NCBI RefSeq assembly: GCF_003072625.1
Contig: NZ_CP027805.1
Coordinates: 1,883,501-1,947,500 of the forward strand
Direction of reading: 5' to 3'
Source of the DNA: Limosilactobacillus reuteri
GTDB taxonomy: Bacteria > Bacillota > Bacilli > Lactobacillales > Lactobacillaceae
Length of the DNA: 64,000 bases
Notes under the pieces: model-generated
Told to the model about the DNA's origin: nothing
Database searches by the model: none
The model's input: only the letters and a program-made list of their open reading frames with translations
Program-made: the position numbers and the translations under genes
In this document: piece by piece, positions 25,755-34,956 of the stretch
Numbering within the stretch: the stretch's first letter is position 1
How the letters are laid out: every line of letters begins with the position of its first letter

Positions 25755-26839
25755 CCCGAAATGTCAATTTAAGTTAGAAAGAAAATAGTTGCTCATCAGT
25801 GACGTAAGACATGAATACTTCATATGGAGTTCGATAGCCTAGTGATTTACGGGGCAGGTTATTTCGCTTACTCATCAGTTGGGTTACCAATTCATCAGGA
25901 AGATTGCGGAAATCTAGCTGTTTCGTTAAGCCATCCCGGCGTAAAAGACCGTTGTTGTTTTCGTTCAGCCCTCGTTGATTGGGAGCACCAACCTCGGCAA
26001 AGTAAGTGTGAAGGTCAAATTGATTGGCAATCTCGCGCCAGCCGGCGAATTCTTTTCCGTTGTCAAAGGTAATCGATTTGAAGAAGTACCGCGGGAATTT
26101 CCGAAGCCACTGACTTAAGTGTTGGTTAATCGCATCAGCCGTCTTTTCGTGCACATTGAGTATAATTTCGACCTTCGATTGGCGTTCGGTCAGGGTCATT
26201 ACCGCCCCTTGGTGCTTTTTGCCTTGGACGGTATCAGCTTCAAGGTGCCCAAATTCAGTGGCATAGTGCGGAAAGTCCTTGGCACGCTCGTGAATACTTC
26301 GCCCCAATTGGCCAGCCTTCCCGCGGCGCTCGACATAGCCATTCGGGTGCCGCTTACCTCGCATCGGCAAGGAACGGACATCGAAGCCGAACTGGCCACG
26401 TTCAAACATCCGGTAAAGAGTTCGCCGGTTACAACTAATTGGGCGCTCAGCGCGCCCAATAATGGTATCAGGCGTCCACCCCTGGGCAATTTTGTCGTTG
26501 ATATAAGTGAGTTCAGCCAGTGACAACTGAGTACGTTTTCGGCCACAACGTTGCTTATTGCGCATATAGTGATCTTGATAATCAGCAATTGAGGCACCGG
26601 TTTCCAGGTAACGATAAACGCGATAAACGGTTTCGGCGCAACGGTTGATCATTTGGGCCACTCGGTACGCTTTAAGCTTTTGCACGAAAGAATGGGCGAT
26701 GATTGTCAGCTCGTTTGTGGTAAGATGGGTGTAAGTCATTTGTGGTTTCCTTTCTTTTGTTTAGGGGTATTCAAAAGTCTACCACAAATGGCTTTTCTAT
26801 TTTTCTAACTTATTTTCTAACTTAATTTTACAAACGGCG
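25755..26839 (-). mobile_element. IS30-family element, subtype A copy 3 (intact)
   Basis: The 1085-bp reference copy, with AGT on both sides (25752-25754 and 26840-26842) as the 3-bp target duplication. The left flank is the ISL3 element. Confidence 0.9.
25774..26739 (-). CDS. IS30-family transposase, subtype A (intact)
   Basis: A 321-residue protein with ATG at 26739 and AAAGGAAA upstream. An N-terminal HTH (KAYRVAQMINRCAETVYRVYRYL) precedes a second HTH around residue 95 (TPDTIIGRAERPISCNRRTLYRM). The DDE core shows EFGHLEADTVQGKKHQ, SITFDNGKEFAGW and GAPNQRGLNENNNGLLRR. It is the only uninterrupted subtype A transposase of four in the window, so it may be the trans-acting source for the others. 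Confidence 0.92.
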   Translation of the reverse strand: MTYTHLTTNELTIIAHSFVQKLKAYRVAQMINRCAETVYRVYRYLETGASIADYQDHYMRNKQRCGRKRTQLSLAELTYINDKIAQGWTPDTIIGRAERPISCNRRTLYRMFERGQFGFDVRSLPMRGKRHPNGYVERRGKAGQLGRSIHERAKDFPHYATEFGHLEADTVQGKKHQGAVMTLTERQSKVEIILNVHEKTADAINQHLSQWLRKFPRYFFKSITFDNGKEFAGWREIANQFDLHTYFAEVGAPNQRGLNENNNGLLRRDGLTKQLDFRNLPDELVTQLMSKRNNLPRKSLGYRTPYEVFMSYVTDEQLFSF

Positions 26840-26854
26840 AGTTTAAAAACAAAA

Positions 26855-26901
26855 ATCTGATATTGGTATAGAAAGTGATATTTCTATATCAATACCAGAT
26901 A
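26855..26901. repeat. Long imperfect hairpin
   Basis: ATCTGATATTGGTATAGAAA pairs with TTTCTATATCAATACCAGAT over about 20 bp with a five-base loop. No T-run follows. It lies between IS30 and IS5 and may be a relic of another element's end. Confidence 0.5.
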
Positions 26902-26966
26902 TTGTAGAGCCAAAAACGAGTTCTGTAAATTAACATTTAAATTACTATATTTAGTTGTTCAATTTA

Positions 26967-27820
26967 GGGACTGTCTGAAAACTAAAAATTCAGGTATAAT
27001 CTGAGGAAAAACGAATCGAGGCATTCCGATGACAACACCTAAACGATACGAACTGGAAGATGCTCAGTGGGACCGAATCAAAGGATACTTCCCGCCATAC
27101 CGGACTGGCCGTCCATCAAGCCTAGACAACCGTACCGCCCTCAACGCTATCCTCTGGCTCATGCGCAGCGGGGCTCCTTGGCGTGATCTACCTGAACGCT
27201 ATGGCTCTTGGAAAACGGTGTATAGTCGCTTCCGAGCCTGGGTAAGTTCAAACTTGTTCGAACAGGTTTTTCTCAAATTGATTGACGATCCCGACATGGA
27301 AAACTTGAGCTTAGATTCAACGATCGTTCGAGCGCATCAAAAGGCCACTGGGGCAAAAAAAACGCCGAATGTATGGTCGAAAATCAAGCTATTGGACTAA
27401 GTCGAGGTGGCCGAACGACCAAGATTCACGCACTCGTTGACGGATTAGGGAATCCCTTGGGTTTTCGCCTAACAGGTGGTCAAGTACATGATAGCCAAGT
27501 TGCCAGTGAGTTGCTGGAAGGCTTCGATATTTCTCAATCAAATATTATCGCGGATAAAGCCTATGGCACCGCGAAACTTCGCCAGTATATTAAAGATAAA
27601 GCAGCCGTCTATACCATTCCGCCAAAGGAAAATACCAAAGACAAGTGGACCTGTGATTACCACGTTTATTGTGAGCGCCATTTGATTGAGAACTTCTTCA
27701 ATCAGTTGAAGAACTTTCGTAGGATTGCAACGCGTTATGATAAAGCTCGCTCATGTTTATCTGGCTACAGTTTACATTGCCTCAATTTGCATCTTACTTA
27801 AGTAGTTTTCAGACGGACCC
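26967..27820 (+). mobile_element. IS5-family element (IS427-like)
   Basis: Inverted ends GGGACTGTCTGAAAACT (26967) and GGGTCCGTCTGAAAACT (27820, minus strand), with TA on both sides, the usual target of this group. 854 bp with two overlapping transposase frames. Confidence 0.85.
27029..27801 (+). CDS. IS5-family transposase in two frames (probable programmed frameshift)
   Basis: Frame 1 (27029-27400) has the DUF4096-type N terminus (YELEDAQWDRIKGYFPP, SGAPWRDLPERYGSW) and the first catalytic Asp in LSLDSTIVRAH. Frame 2, open from 27373 or earlier to 27801, holds GGRTTKIHALVDG, IIADKAYGT and ERHLIENFFNQLKNFRRIATRY with the second Asp and the Glu. The overlap contains eight A residues (27357-27364); a -1 slip there gives continuous AKK to NAECMVENQ. 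IS427-group elements commonly encode transposase in this way, so I treat it as probably functional. Confidence 0.8.
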
Positions 27821-28076
27821 TAGTTTTACAAGAAAATAGTTAAAGTGTATTACTCAAGTTAAATTAAAGAATCGTTTTTGGGGGATGAATGAAATTTCCA
27901 ACAAATAGTGATAAGGCAGCTTGCAGTCCAGTGACTCATTGTTAAGTTGAAACATGCGAGCCTGGATGGAAGAAAAAGAAATTTATACAGAACGACTAGT
28001 TTTTTAGAGTTAATCCCGGATATACAATCTAAGTGCAACGTCATAAATTAAACAAAAAGGCCATGAAGACCTAAAC
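27821..28076. other. Intergenic stretch between IS5 and an IS3 remnant
   Basis: About 255 bases with no supported gene. Weak open frames have neither ribosome binding site nor protein-like composition. It is probably decayed DNA. Confidence 0.4.
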
Positions 28077-28665
28077 GGCTATAATGCCCTCTAAGTATAC
28101 AGATGAAATAGAAAATTCATCTTATATACTTGGAGGGCATTTTTTGTGGATAGGAATTCAAAATACAGTACAGAAGAAAAGCTATCGATATTAAACGAAT
28201 CAAGTCATTCTAGTGTTAAAGAGGTTGCTAGAAAGTATTCAGTTAATGACAGTACCATTTCACATTGGCAATTACTTTATAAATACCAAGGGATTGATGG
28301 ATTGCGATCTACTCACCACAATCGTAGCTATTCAAAGGAATTCAAGCTGGCTTTGGTTCAACAATATCAGGAATCAACAGATTCCCTTGAAGTATTCGCA
28401 ATCAAACATGGACCAAAATCAAAAAGTCAATTATCAAATTGGATTATCCAGTATAATGAATCAAAACTGAAGGTTTATACGCCAGGAAAGCGAGATTCAA
28501 TTATGCCAGGATGGAAAACTACTTTTGAAGAACGATTATCGATAATTGAGGAACTGATTAAACATGATATCAACTACAATTGGGCAGTAGATAAGTACCA
28601 TGTTAGTTACCAACAAGTCTATGGTTGGTATCAAAAATACCGTAAAAGTGGTAATGACCCGCAAC
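28077..28665 (+). mobile_element. 5' remnant of an IS3-family element
   Basis: The left end GGCTATAATGCCCTCTAAGT matches the right end of the IS3 copies at 3048 and 54087. Only the end hairpin (28086-28143) and most of orfA remain; at about 28665 the sequence switches into ISL3 DNA. Confidence 0.75.
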
Positions 28666-28682
28666 TGCTCAGTTGTCTTTAG
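28146..28682 (+). pseudogene. IS3-family OrfA, 3'-truncated
   Basis: GTG at 28146 follows GGAGGG inside a hairpin. The frame (MDRNSKYSTEEKLSILNESS) is homologous to the OrfA at 3940 but clearly diverged. It keeps both HTH units and stops after KSGNDPQ, where LLSCL and the stop are encoded by the adjoining ISL3 sequence. The coiled coil and all of OrfB are absent. Confidence 0.8.
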
Positions 28683-30057
28683 AAAGGATTATTCCTCATG
28701 ACTAATGATATCAACTTTTTAACAGGAATCAAGGATCCTTACCTAAAACCCGCCAAACCTTTTCTAACTGAAGATAAAAGACTAAAGGTTATTCACTTAA
28801 TTCAATCTTATCCTATGCACTGTCCCCTTTGCGGCCAGTTGATGCGGCGAAACGGTTTCCGCAAAAAGCCAGTAACGATCAAAATCCTGCCAATTGCCGG
28901 AAAGACAACTGTACTAAAAATCAAGAAACAACAGTACCTTTGCCCACCATCGGCCAGCTGTCCCCAACGCATTACCCGGGTTGCCCAAGTCCAGGGAGTT
29001 AAGTTTGCTTGTCGAATTGCGAATAACGTTAAATACCACATTATCCAGGAACTCAGTGATAATGAATCCACGCGGACCATTGCCAGCCATCACCACGTTT
29101 CCGTTAACACCGTTGAACGTCAGCTTATGGGATTAGAAGCTACTTTTAAGCCTAATCGTCACTGGCTACCGGTAACGATTGCTTTTGATGATTTTGCGTC
29201 TGGTAAATTTGCCCAAAGTAAGATGAACATGATTTTAATGAATCCGCAGAATCATCGTACGATCGATATTATCCAGTCTCGTAATTTGCACTTTATGCGG
29301 AGTTATTTTCTTTCTCACTACTCTAAAAAGGCTCGCTGGTCGGTTAAGCTGGTCGTGGTCGATCTATTTGAGCCTTATCGTAACCTTATCCATGATTTAT
29401 TCCCCAAGGCAATTATCATAGCTGACCATTTTCACGTCGTTGTCCAGGTTTACCGGGCACTCCAAAGTGCCCGGCTAAAGGTAATGAAAGAATCCGGGTC
29501 CAATACTCATGAATACCGCGCTTTGAAACATTACCGAAAGTTACTAATGGCTAAGGAAGGCCAACTGGATTACCTGCACTACTATCCGCGACGTAACTTT
29601 CGCTATGCCTGGTTATCTAACCAGGAGGTTGTAAAACGGCTGATTAACTTCTCATCAGAACTACGAGCCGCTTACGAATACTATCAAGATCTAATAACCG
29701 CAATTAATCAACGTAGTCAATCATTACTAAACCAGTTAATCAAACAACATAACTTACCGGTTACAATGAGACGGGTTAAACGAACCCTCACTAAACATCG
29801 TCAAGAGATTATTGCCAGTTTCTACACGCAACTAACTAACGGACCAATCGAAGGCACTAATAATAAAATCAAAGTAATCAAGCGAACGGCCTATGGCTAC
29901 CGTAACTTCTTTCATTTCCGTATCAGAATTCTTATTTCGTTGAAGACCTCTAATCTGATGAGTCGTGAATTATCAAAAAAGAGAACTAGACCAATAGCCA
30001 ATGTGGCTTAGTCTAATTCTCAAGAATCTCTTCATCCTTACCGATTGACAAAGAGCC
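28666..30057 (+). mobile_element. ISL3-family element, copy 2
   Basis: The right end reads, on the minus strand, GGCTCTTTGTCAATCGGTA (30057), typical of ISL3 ends. No matching GGCTCTTT end is found on the left, where the DNA joins the IS3 orfA remnant, so the left end may be deleted. Confidence 0.65.
28698..30011 (+). CDS. ISL3-family transposase (full length)
   Basis: A 437-residue protein with ATG at 28698 and AAAGGA upstream. It has the N-terminal zinc motif MHCPLCGQLMRRNG with CPPSASC, an HTH (STRTIASHHHVSVNTVERQLMGL), catalytic Asp residues in TIAFDDFASGKF and LVVVDLFEPY, the DHFHVV motif, and NGPIEGTNNKIKVIKRTAYGYRNF with the Glu. It differs from the ISL3 transposase at 24400. The protein appears intact although the element's left end is not. 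Confidence 0.88.
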   Translation: MTNDINFLTGIKDPYLKPAKPFLTEDKRLKVIHLIQSYPMHCPLCGQLMRRNGFRKKPVTIKILPIAGKTTVLKIKKQQYLCPPSASCPQRITRVAQVQGVKFACRIANNVKYHIIQELSDNESTRTIASHHHVSVNTVERQLMGLEATFKPNRHWLPVTIAFDDFASGKFAQSKMNMILMNPQNHRTIDIIQSRNLHFMRSYFLSHYSKKARWSVKLVVVDLFEPYRNLIHDLFPKAIIIADHFHVVVQVYRALQSARLKVMKESGSNTHEYRALKHYRKLLMAKEGQLDYLHYYPRRNFRYAWLSNQEVVKRLINFSSELRAAYEYYQDLITAINQRSQSLLNQLIKQHNLPVTMRRVKRTLTKHRQEIIASFYTQLTNGPIEGTNNKIKVIKRTAYGYRNFFHFRIRILISLKTSNLMSRELSKKRTRPIANVA

Positions 30058-30098
30058 AATTTTTCTAACTTAGTTGTTGCACTTAAACTACTGCATAC

Positions 30099-32135
30099 TC
30101 ATTTTTCAGTCTTACTTAATCTGCCTCGATGATAAATTTTCTTTTGGATTAAGTATTGATCCTGATCTTGAGTAATAAATAACGGAGAACTTTCTTCTAT
30201 GACATTGCTAAACTCCAAACCATACCATGAAATAGGTGAGGCCGTAATATTCTGCAAATAGATGCGCCCACGAATCAATCTTCTATCTAACGAGCTTAAC
30301 TTATCATTGACAATTAAATCTGCTGGTTGTTCCTTTATAATAACAAACTTAAAGTCGCCGACTTTCCGTTGTCGCTCTGTTGAATACTTGGGTATTTGTG
30401 GTTCTAAAATACCTTGTTCCACTAGTTGATTTACAACTTGATGTAAATAGACACTAACGGATTGAGATTTCCTAAACCCTAAGTAAAATTGAACGTTAAC
30501 AACATTATGCGTCTCAAGTAAATCAACTGTATAATTGCTTTCATAAGGTGTATTGGTTTCATTGACTGTAACAAACCAATAAACTTTAGCTCTTTTAGGT
30601 TGTCTGTCGAGAATAGAATACATGGTACTACGTTTAATTTGGTAATCACCCTTAACTTTAGTCATATACACTAAGTTAGTCGTGAACAAAGGTACTGTAT
30701 TGTCTGCGCTTAATTTAGAGAGTTGATCACGATAGTCAAGAAGTGAAACATACTCGCTTTCTTTCTCATAATGTTCTCTTCGTTTATTTCCAAAGTACCA
30801 AAGCCACATAATATAAAGAATGCCCAACATAATTGTTAACGTAACGTAACCGCCATGAATAAACTTAACCAAACTTGAAATTAGAAAGATTAACTCAATA
30901 AAACCAAAAAACAAGGCAATTATAAGTGCTGTTCCCTTAGCCAGGTGTTCCTTTAAGAATTCATGCAAAAGCACAGTAGTCATAAGCATGGTAATAGTGA
31001 TCGCTAAACCATACGCGGCTTCCATTTTTTGTGAACTACCAAAGAACCAGACTACACTAATTGTTATTATACATAGCATCCAGTTAACAGTTGCAATATA
31101 AATTTGATTTTTTATATTACTTGGATGTCTAATAACCAGTCTAGGTAAAAATTTTAAGCCAATTGCTTCATCGACTAAAGTGTAAGAACCCGTAATCAAC
31201 GCTTGAGAGGCAATAATTGCAGCGAGTGTGGCTAGCAAAATGCCAACTAGGCGCCAAGTTTCGGGGAGCATTTCATAAAAGGGATTTAAGTTCGATAAGT
31301 TCCTGTAAGCAGTATCACCTGCATGTCTAATTATCCAAGCACCCTGACCTAAGTAATTTAAAAATAGGGTACTATATACTAGTGGCCATGTTACATAAAT
31401 ATTCTGCTTGCCAACGTGACCCATATCGGAATATAAAGCCTCTGCTCCTGTGGTTGCCAAAAAGATGCTTCCAAGTATAAAGATTCCCACTTTGTTAACT
31501 GGACTGAATAGTATCCTAATTGCATAATAAGGAGAAATAGCCTTCAATATCATTGGATAATTGATTAGATTAACGATTCCAAAGACAGCCAAAAAGCCAA
31601 ACCATAAAATCATCACTGGTCCAAAGGATTTCCCAATCACACCTGTTCCAAAACGTTGAATCATAAATAATACGAGTAGAACAACTGTTGTGATAATCAA
31701 GACGTTATGTTGAGAATTACTAAACACCACAGGGCCAAGGTGTTGTTTTTTTAATCCCTCAATGGCTGAAGTCACAGTTACTGCAGGAGTTAATGTTCCA
31801 TCGGCCAAAATGGCCGCCCCACCAATCAAGGCTGGCCAAATTAACCATTTTGAATTTTTTCGAACCAATGCATATAAAGCAAAAATTCCGCCTTCACGCT
31901 TATTATCGGCTTGCATTGCAATGACAACATACTTCAACGTTGTAATGATCATTAATGTCCAAAAAATCAAAGAGATCGATCCAATCACGTAATTGGGAGA
32001 AATATTTCCCATTTTACCGGCGTCACCAATCAATGCATTCATAACATACAATGGTGAAGTGCCAATATCACCGTACACAATTCCTAAAGTAACAAGTGCC
32101 CCCGCAAAAGAAACACGTTCTAGTTGCTTATTCAT
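30099..32135 (-). CDS. kup: Kup-type potassium uptake permease
   Basis: A 678-residue protein. ATG at 32135 is preceded by AGGGGG; further upstream in-frame codons lie in a leader next to an IS30 end and are rejected. About twelve membrane helices occupy residues 1-450. Family motifs include [20 protein letters not shown] near the N terminus, [18 protein letters not shown], and [19 protein letters not shown]. The C-terminal about 200 residues form the cytoplasmic domain. Kup imports K+ with protons and is usual in lactobacilli. Only 55 bases of native upstream DNA remain before the IS30 remnant at 32191, so expression may depend on a promoter in the IS end. Confidence 0.93.
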   Translation of the reverse strand: MNKQLERVSFAGALVTLGIVYGDIGTSPLYVMNALIGDAGKMGNISPNYVIGSISLIFWTLMIITTLKYVVIAMQADNKREGGIFALYALVRKNSKWLIWPALIGGAAILADGTLTPAVTVTSAIEGLKKQHLGPVVFSNSQHNVLIITTVVLLVLFMIQRFGTGVIGKSFGPVMILWFGFLAVFGIVNLINYPMILKAISPYYAIRILFSPVNKVGIFILGSIFLATTGAEALYSDMGHVGKQNIYVTWPLVYSTLFLNYLGQGAWIIRHAGDTAYRNLSNLNPFYEMLPETWRLVGILLATLAAIIASQALITGSYTLVDEAIGLKFLPRLVIRHPSNIKNQIYIATVNWMLCIITISVVWFFGSSQKMEAAYGLAITITMLMTTVLLHEFLKEHLAKGTALIIALFFGFIELIFLISSLVKFIHGGYVTLTIMLGILYIMWLWYFGNKRREHYEKESEYVSLLDYRDQLSKLSADNTVPLFTTNLVYMTKVKGDYQIKRSTMYSILDRQPKRAKVYWFVTVNETNTPYESNYTVDLLETHNVVNVQFYLGFRKSQSVSVYLHQVVNQLVEQGILEPQIPKYSTERQRKVGDFKFVIIKEQPADLIVNDKLSSLDRRLIRGRIYLQNITASPISWYGLEFSNVIEESSPLFITQDQDQYLIQKKIYHRGRLSKTEK

Positions 32136-32480
32136 ATTTGCTTGCCCCCTAACGCTAATTATTGAAATATAGCACTGCAAAATAGTAAGCGGCAGATTGT
32201 AAAATTTAAGTTGAACATTTAAGTGGACAGAAAAAACCACCAAGGTCTTTAATGGTGTTTACCACAAACCCATCTTTTAGGAGCTGATCTTTTGTCTAGT
32301 ATAACCTATTCCGAACGAATTAAAATCGAAACCTTTTGTGAACTAGGGCTGTCCAATATCCAAATGGGCGTTCGGCTGAACCGATCACCGTCAACAATTT
32401 CTTATGAATTATCTCGATGTCAACCTTATCAGGCTAAATTAGCACAAACAGATGCCGAATACAAGCGATCACGATGAAAT

Positions 32481-34050
32481 GTATCTGTCAAGTTTTCATA
32501 GGTAGCCTTTAAATATACAGTTTTAGTGGGTTAGTGCCTTAAAAAGTTGTCCCATTGGTCTACTTGTGACCGTGTTAATCGGAATTATTCCTTGTACTGC
32601 TCCAATTGACGGCTTTGTCGGTGCCTTTCTTAGAAACTCTCCAGTTCGAATATGCATTTCCTGTAATAGGCTGGTTTGAGCCACTCGAGGAAGAACTGTT
32701 AATTGTTCTAGGATTGTATTTAAACTAGCTTGCAGTTCACCATTCATTCGGGCTTCAATTAAACCAATCATGGCTTTAGCCCCCTGCTTAGTCCATGACT
32801 TGCCCTGTTTCTTCATCCGGTAAGTAAAAGCCCGGTGAGAACTTTCGACTGAACCAATTAAATGAATATCCTTAAATCCACGCATTTGTGGTGAGAGGAT
32901 ATACCGCCAATTTCGCTGTAGATACTTTCTTAAACGCATTAGGTCGTCTGCTTGTTTTTCCGTTAGGTTTTGTGATTCATAAGTATCTAAAATTATTGTT
33001 AGCTCTGCTTGATCATGATGACGAACGGCTTTAATTGCTCGCATGGCTAATTCGTTGTGCCGGCCTAAAGTATGTTCAATTTTCTGTAAACAATGATAGC
33101 GGTCGAGAAAGTATTCACCATGTGCACCTTGAGGAACTAGACTTAATAGCTTAGCTGGTTCGTAACCTGGGCCAGCGTCACTGGCCAAAAAGATCGTTTG
33201 ACCGGCAAGCTTATAATGGCGGTCTAAATAATCACTTAGTCGTGCTTCAAGCCGTCCTTGGTGCCCAACACTGAGAAAGTCATGCCGATTAATGATTTGA
33301 TTAGCTACTCGCTCATAAACCCGATAATGGTGCACAAGAGTCAGCTGACCTGCTTCTTTTTTACCTTTAATCATAAAGGCATCACCCTCAATAGTTAAAT
33401 TTTTAGGCATATGGCGAGGAGTAGCTTGGTGTTCTTTTGCTTGAGTTTGTTTAGCTACCTGATTTCCTAACTCATGCACGGCGTGCATTACCGAATCGGC
33501 AGTAATTCCGCTGTCAAATACAAGGTTCAAAATGTCGGCAGTATTGCGCATTGTAGTTGTTTGGGCAATCTTAGCCATCATCATTAAGTAGTGTGGCGAT
33601 AAACGACGACGTGGTTTAATTTTTAATTGTTGGTCTAAGTAAAATTCACGTTTCTTTGTCCCTGCCTGATAATACCGTCGTTGAAAAGTCACCGGGCCAA
33701 AGATAAAATTAAGCGTCCGTGGCTGTTTATTGATTACTTGATAGTTCGCTGGAGCTTGGGACTTTAAGCTTCGATCTAAGCTTTCCAAAAAGTTTTGCAT
33801 GATTACTTGTCCTAACTCCAATACACCTTTTAAAATAATCTGTTCAGCTTCAAATAAACTGCCTGATTTCACCAAATTCTGCTCGATTTCTGTTAAAATA
33901 TCCATGAGGAAAGACCTGCCTTTGCTTAGTATTCGACACACTAAAGGCTACTGGTCTTTTCTTTTTTTGTAAATAAGTAAATTGGTCTACAAAAAAGATT
34001 TCCACGACCAGATGAATTATTCATCCAACCTATGAAAATCTTACACTAAC
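32481..34050 (-). mobile_element. ISLre2-family element, copy 1
   Basis: 1570 bp, bounded by GTATCTGTCAAGTTTTCATAGG (inverted partner GTTAGTGTAAGATTTTCATAGG). CGATGAAAT flanks both sides (32472-32480, 34051-34059) as a 9-bp target duplication. Same length as copy 2 at 60609. Confidence 0.9.
32523..33905 (-). CDS. ISLre2-family transposase (UPF0236 type), copy 1
   Basis: A 460-residue protein. I use ATG 33905 (MDILTEIEQNLVKSGS), after CAGGTC; a longer in-frame start at 33941 lies in the IS leader. Recognisable family features are the N-terminal RRYYQAGTKKREFYLDQQLK, LTIEGDAFMIKGKK, LASDAGPGYEPAKL, FLDRYHCLQKIEHTLG and SVESSHRAFTYRMKKQG. These are conserved acidic and aromatic motifs of the UPF0236/ISLre2 transposases. 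It differs from copy 2 by one residue that I can see (MIGLIEARM versus MISLIEARM). Confidence 0.9.
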   Translation of the reverse strand: MDILTEIEQNLVKSGSLFEAEQIILKGVLELGQVIMQNFLESLDRSLKSQAPANYQVINKQPRTLNFIFGPVTFQRRYYQAGTKKREFYLDQQLKIKPRRRLSPHYLMMMAKIAQTTTMRNTADILNLVFDSGITADSVMHAVHELGNQVAKQTQAKEHQATPRHMPKNLTIEGDAFMIKGKKEAGQLTLVHHYRVYERVANQIINRHDFLSVGHQGRLEARLSDYLDRHYKLAGQTIFLASDAGPGYEPAKLLSLVPQGAHGEYFLDRYHCLQKIEHTLGRHNELAMRAIKAVRHHDQAELTIILDTYESQNLTEKQADDLMRLRKYLQRNWRYILSPQMRGFKDIHLIGSVESSHRAFTYRMKKQGKSWTKQGAKAMIGLIEARMNGELQASLNTILEQLTVLPRVAQTSLLQEMHIRTGEFLRKAPTKPSIGAVQGIIPINTVTSRPMGQLFKALTH

Positions 34051-34331
34051 CGATGAAATCACTAAATCTATTTATAATTGGCTAAATCAGGGGAGAATTG
34101 GTTTCTCCTTGAATGATCTACCTGAACATGGCGTACGCCAACGGCGTAACGTTGACCAACGATCCAAATATAATCAATCTTTGGGGCGATCAATTGAACA
34201 GCAAATTGGCGATGAATGGGAACATTGATTTTCTTTGATTGTGTTCTTTTTACTTTGAACTGCTTCGGTAATTTAAGAGAACCTTTTCATTACTGAAGTT
34301 TAATAAGCTAGTTTAACTTGTTGCTAATTGG

Positions 34332-34877
34332 CTAAAAAATTCGTTTCCACCACGACTTACTATCGTTGCTATTACTAGCATTTAAGCTGTTTTCGGTTGT
34401 TTCCGTTTCTTGTTTCCGATCGGTTTTTGTTTCCTTATATTCGCCATCTTGAACTTGAGATTCATCGGTTTTACCATCATGAGTTAAAGCTAGTAAATGC
34501 TTGTTTTCAGACTGCGTGTTTAACAATAGTTGTTGGTTCTGATCCGTTAGCTTCTGCATATTGGCAATTTGGTCGTCTTTTGCTTTAAGTTGGGCCTTTA
34601 AGAAAGTAATTGTCTCATTTTTTGCATTTAAAACTTTATCATTATCGTTGCTAGAAACTGTTTGCTTTTGTTTCTGGGAGCTATCTTTTGTTTCTGTTTT
34701 ATGGTTATCAAAATGGTCTCTAATTACCTTTGCTCCCGCTTCATTGATTAATATGCGGTTTCCAGTAATAGTCGTATACTGTTTGCGGAAACTAGAATTC
34801 ATGAGTTTCCTTATGCCTGGTTTGGTTACTCCTAATTCATCGGATAGCTGCTTAATCGTATATCTATTGGTAGACAT
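34332..34877 (-). CDS. DUF536-type plasmid replication-associated protein
   Basis: A 181-residue protein with ATG at 34877 and AAGGGGGG upstream. An N-terminal MerR-like HTH (RYTIKQLSDELGVTKPGIRKLM) is followed by a long coiled coil (about residues 75-130, NETITFLKAQLKAKDDQIANMQKL) and a polar tail ending in KSWWKRIF. This is the pattern of DUF536 proteins encoded next to repB on theta-replicating plasmids of lactobacilli and lactococci, where they are linked with replication or copy control. No rep gene, iterons or partition genes are seen nearby, so it is probably a relic of plasmid integration among IS elements. Confidence 0.75.
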   Translation of the reverse strand: MSTNRYTIKQLSDELGVTKPGIRKLMNSSFRKQYTTITGNRILINEAGAKVIRDHFDNHKTETKDSSQKQKQTVSSNDNDKVLNAKNETITFLKAQLKAKDDQIANMQKLTDQNQQLLLNTQSENKHLLALTHDGKTDESQVQDGEYKETKTDRKQETETTENSLNASNSNDSKSWWKRIF

Positions 34878-34956
34878 AGAACCCCCCTTTAGATTCCTAG
34901 TTTCCTTCTTCTGGCTTCTAATTATAATATTTTATTCAGTTGATTAGGTTTAATTT

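Larger units (their letters stand above)
32292..34228 (+). pseudogene. IS30-family transposase fragments interrupted by ISLre2
   Basis: TTG at 32292 starts SSITYSERIKIETFCELGLS, the N-terminal HTH region, which ends at TDAEYKRSR and TGA just at the ISLre2 insertion. After ISLre2, bases from 34054 read DEITKSIYNWLNQGRIGFSL, then LPEHGVRQRRN, then LGRSIEQQIGDEWEH and a stop at 34228. These align with residues about 108-155 of the subtype C transposase. The block between and the whole catalytic core are missing, so the gene was already dead before or soon after ISLre2 arrived. Confidence 0.75.
32191..34235 (+). mobile_element. Decayed IS30 subtype C element, carrying ISLre2
   Basis: The left end GGCAGATTGTAAAATTTAAG matches the subtype C element at 18763-19817. 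The transposase is missing a middle block and its 3' part, and the right end is absent. ISLre2 copy 1 sits inside. The right limit is approximate. Confidence 0.75.

Noticed and set aside
26855-26901. Terminator between IS30 and IS5
   Set aside because: The stem is long but no T-run follows on either strand.
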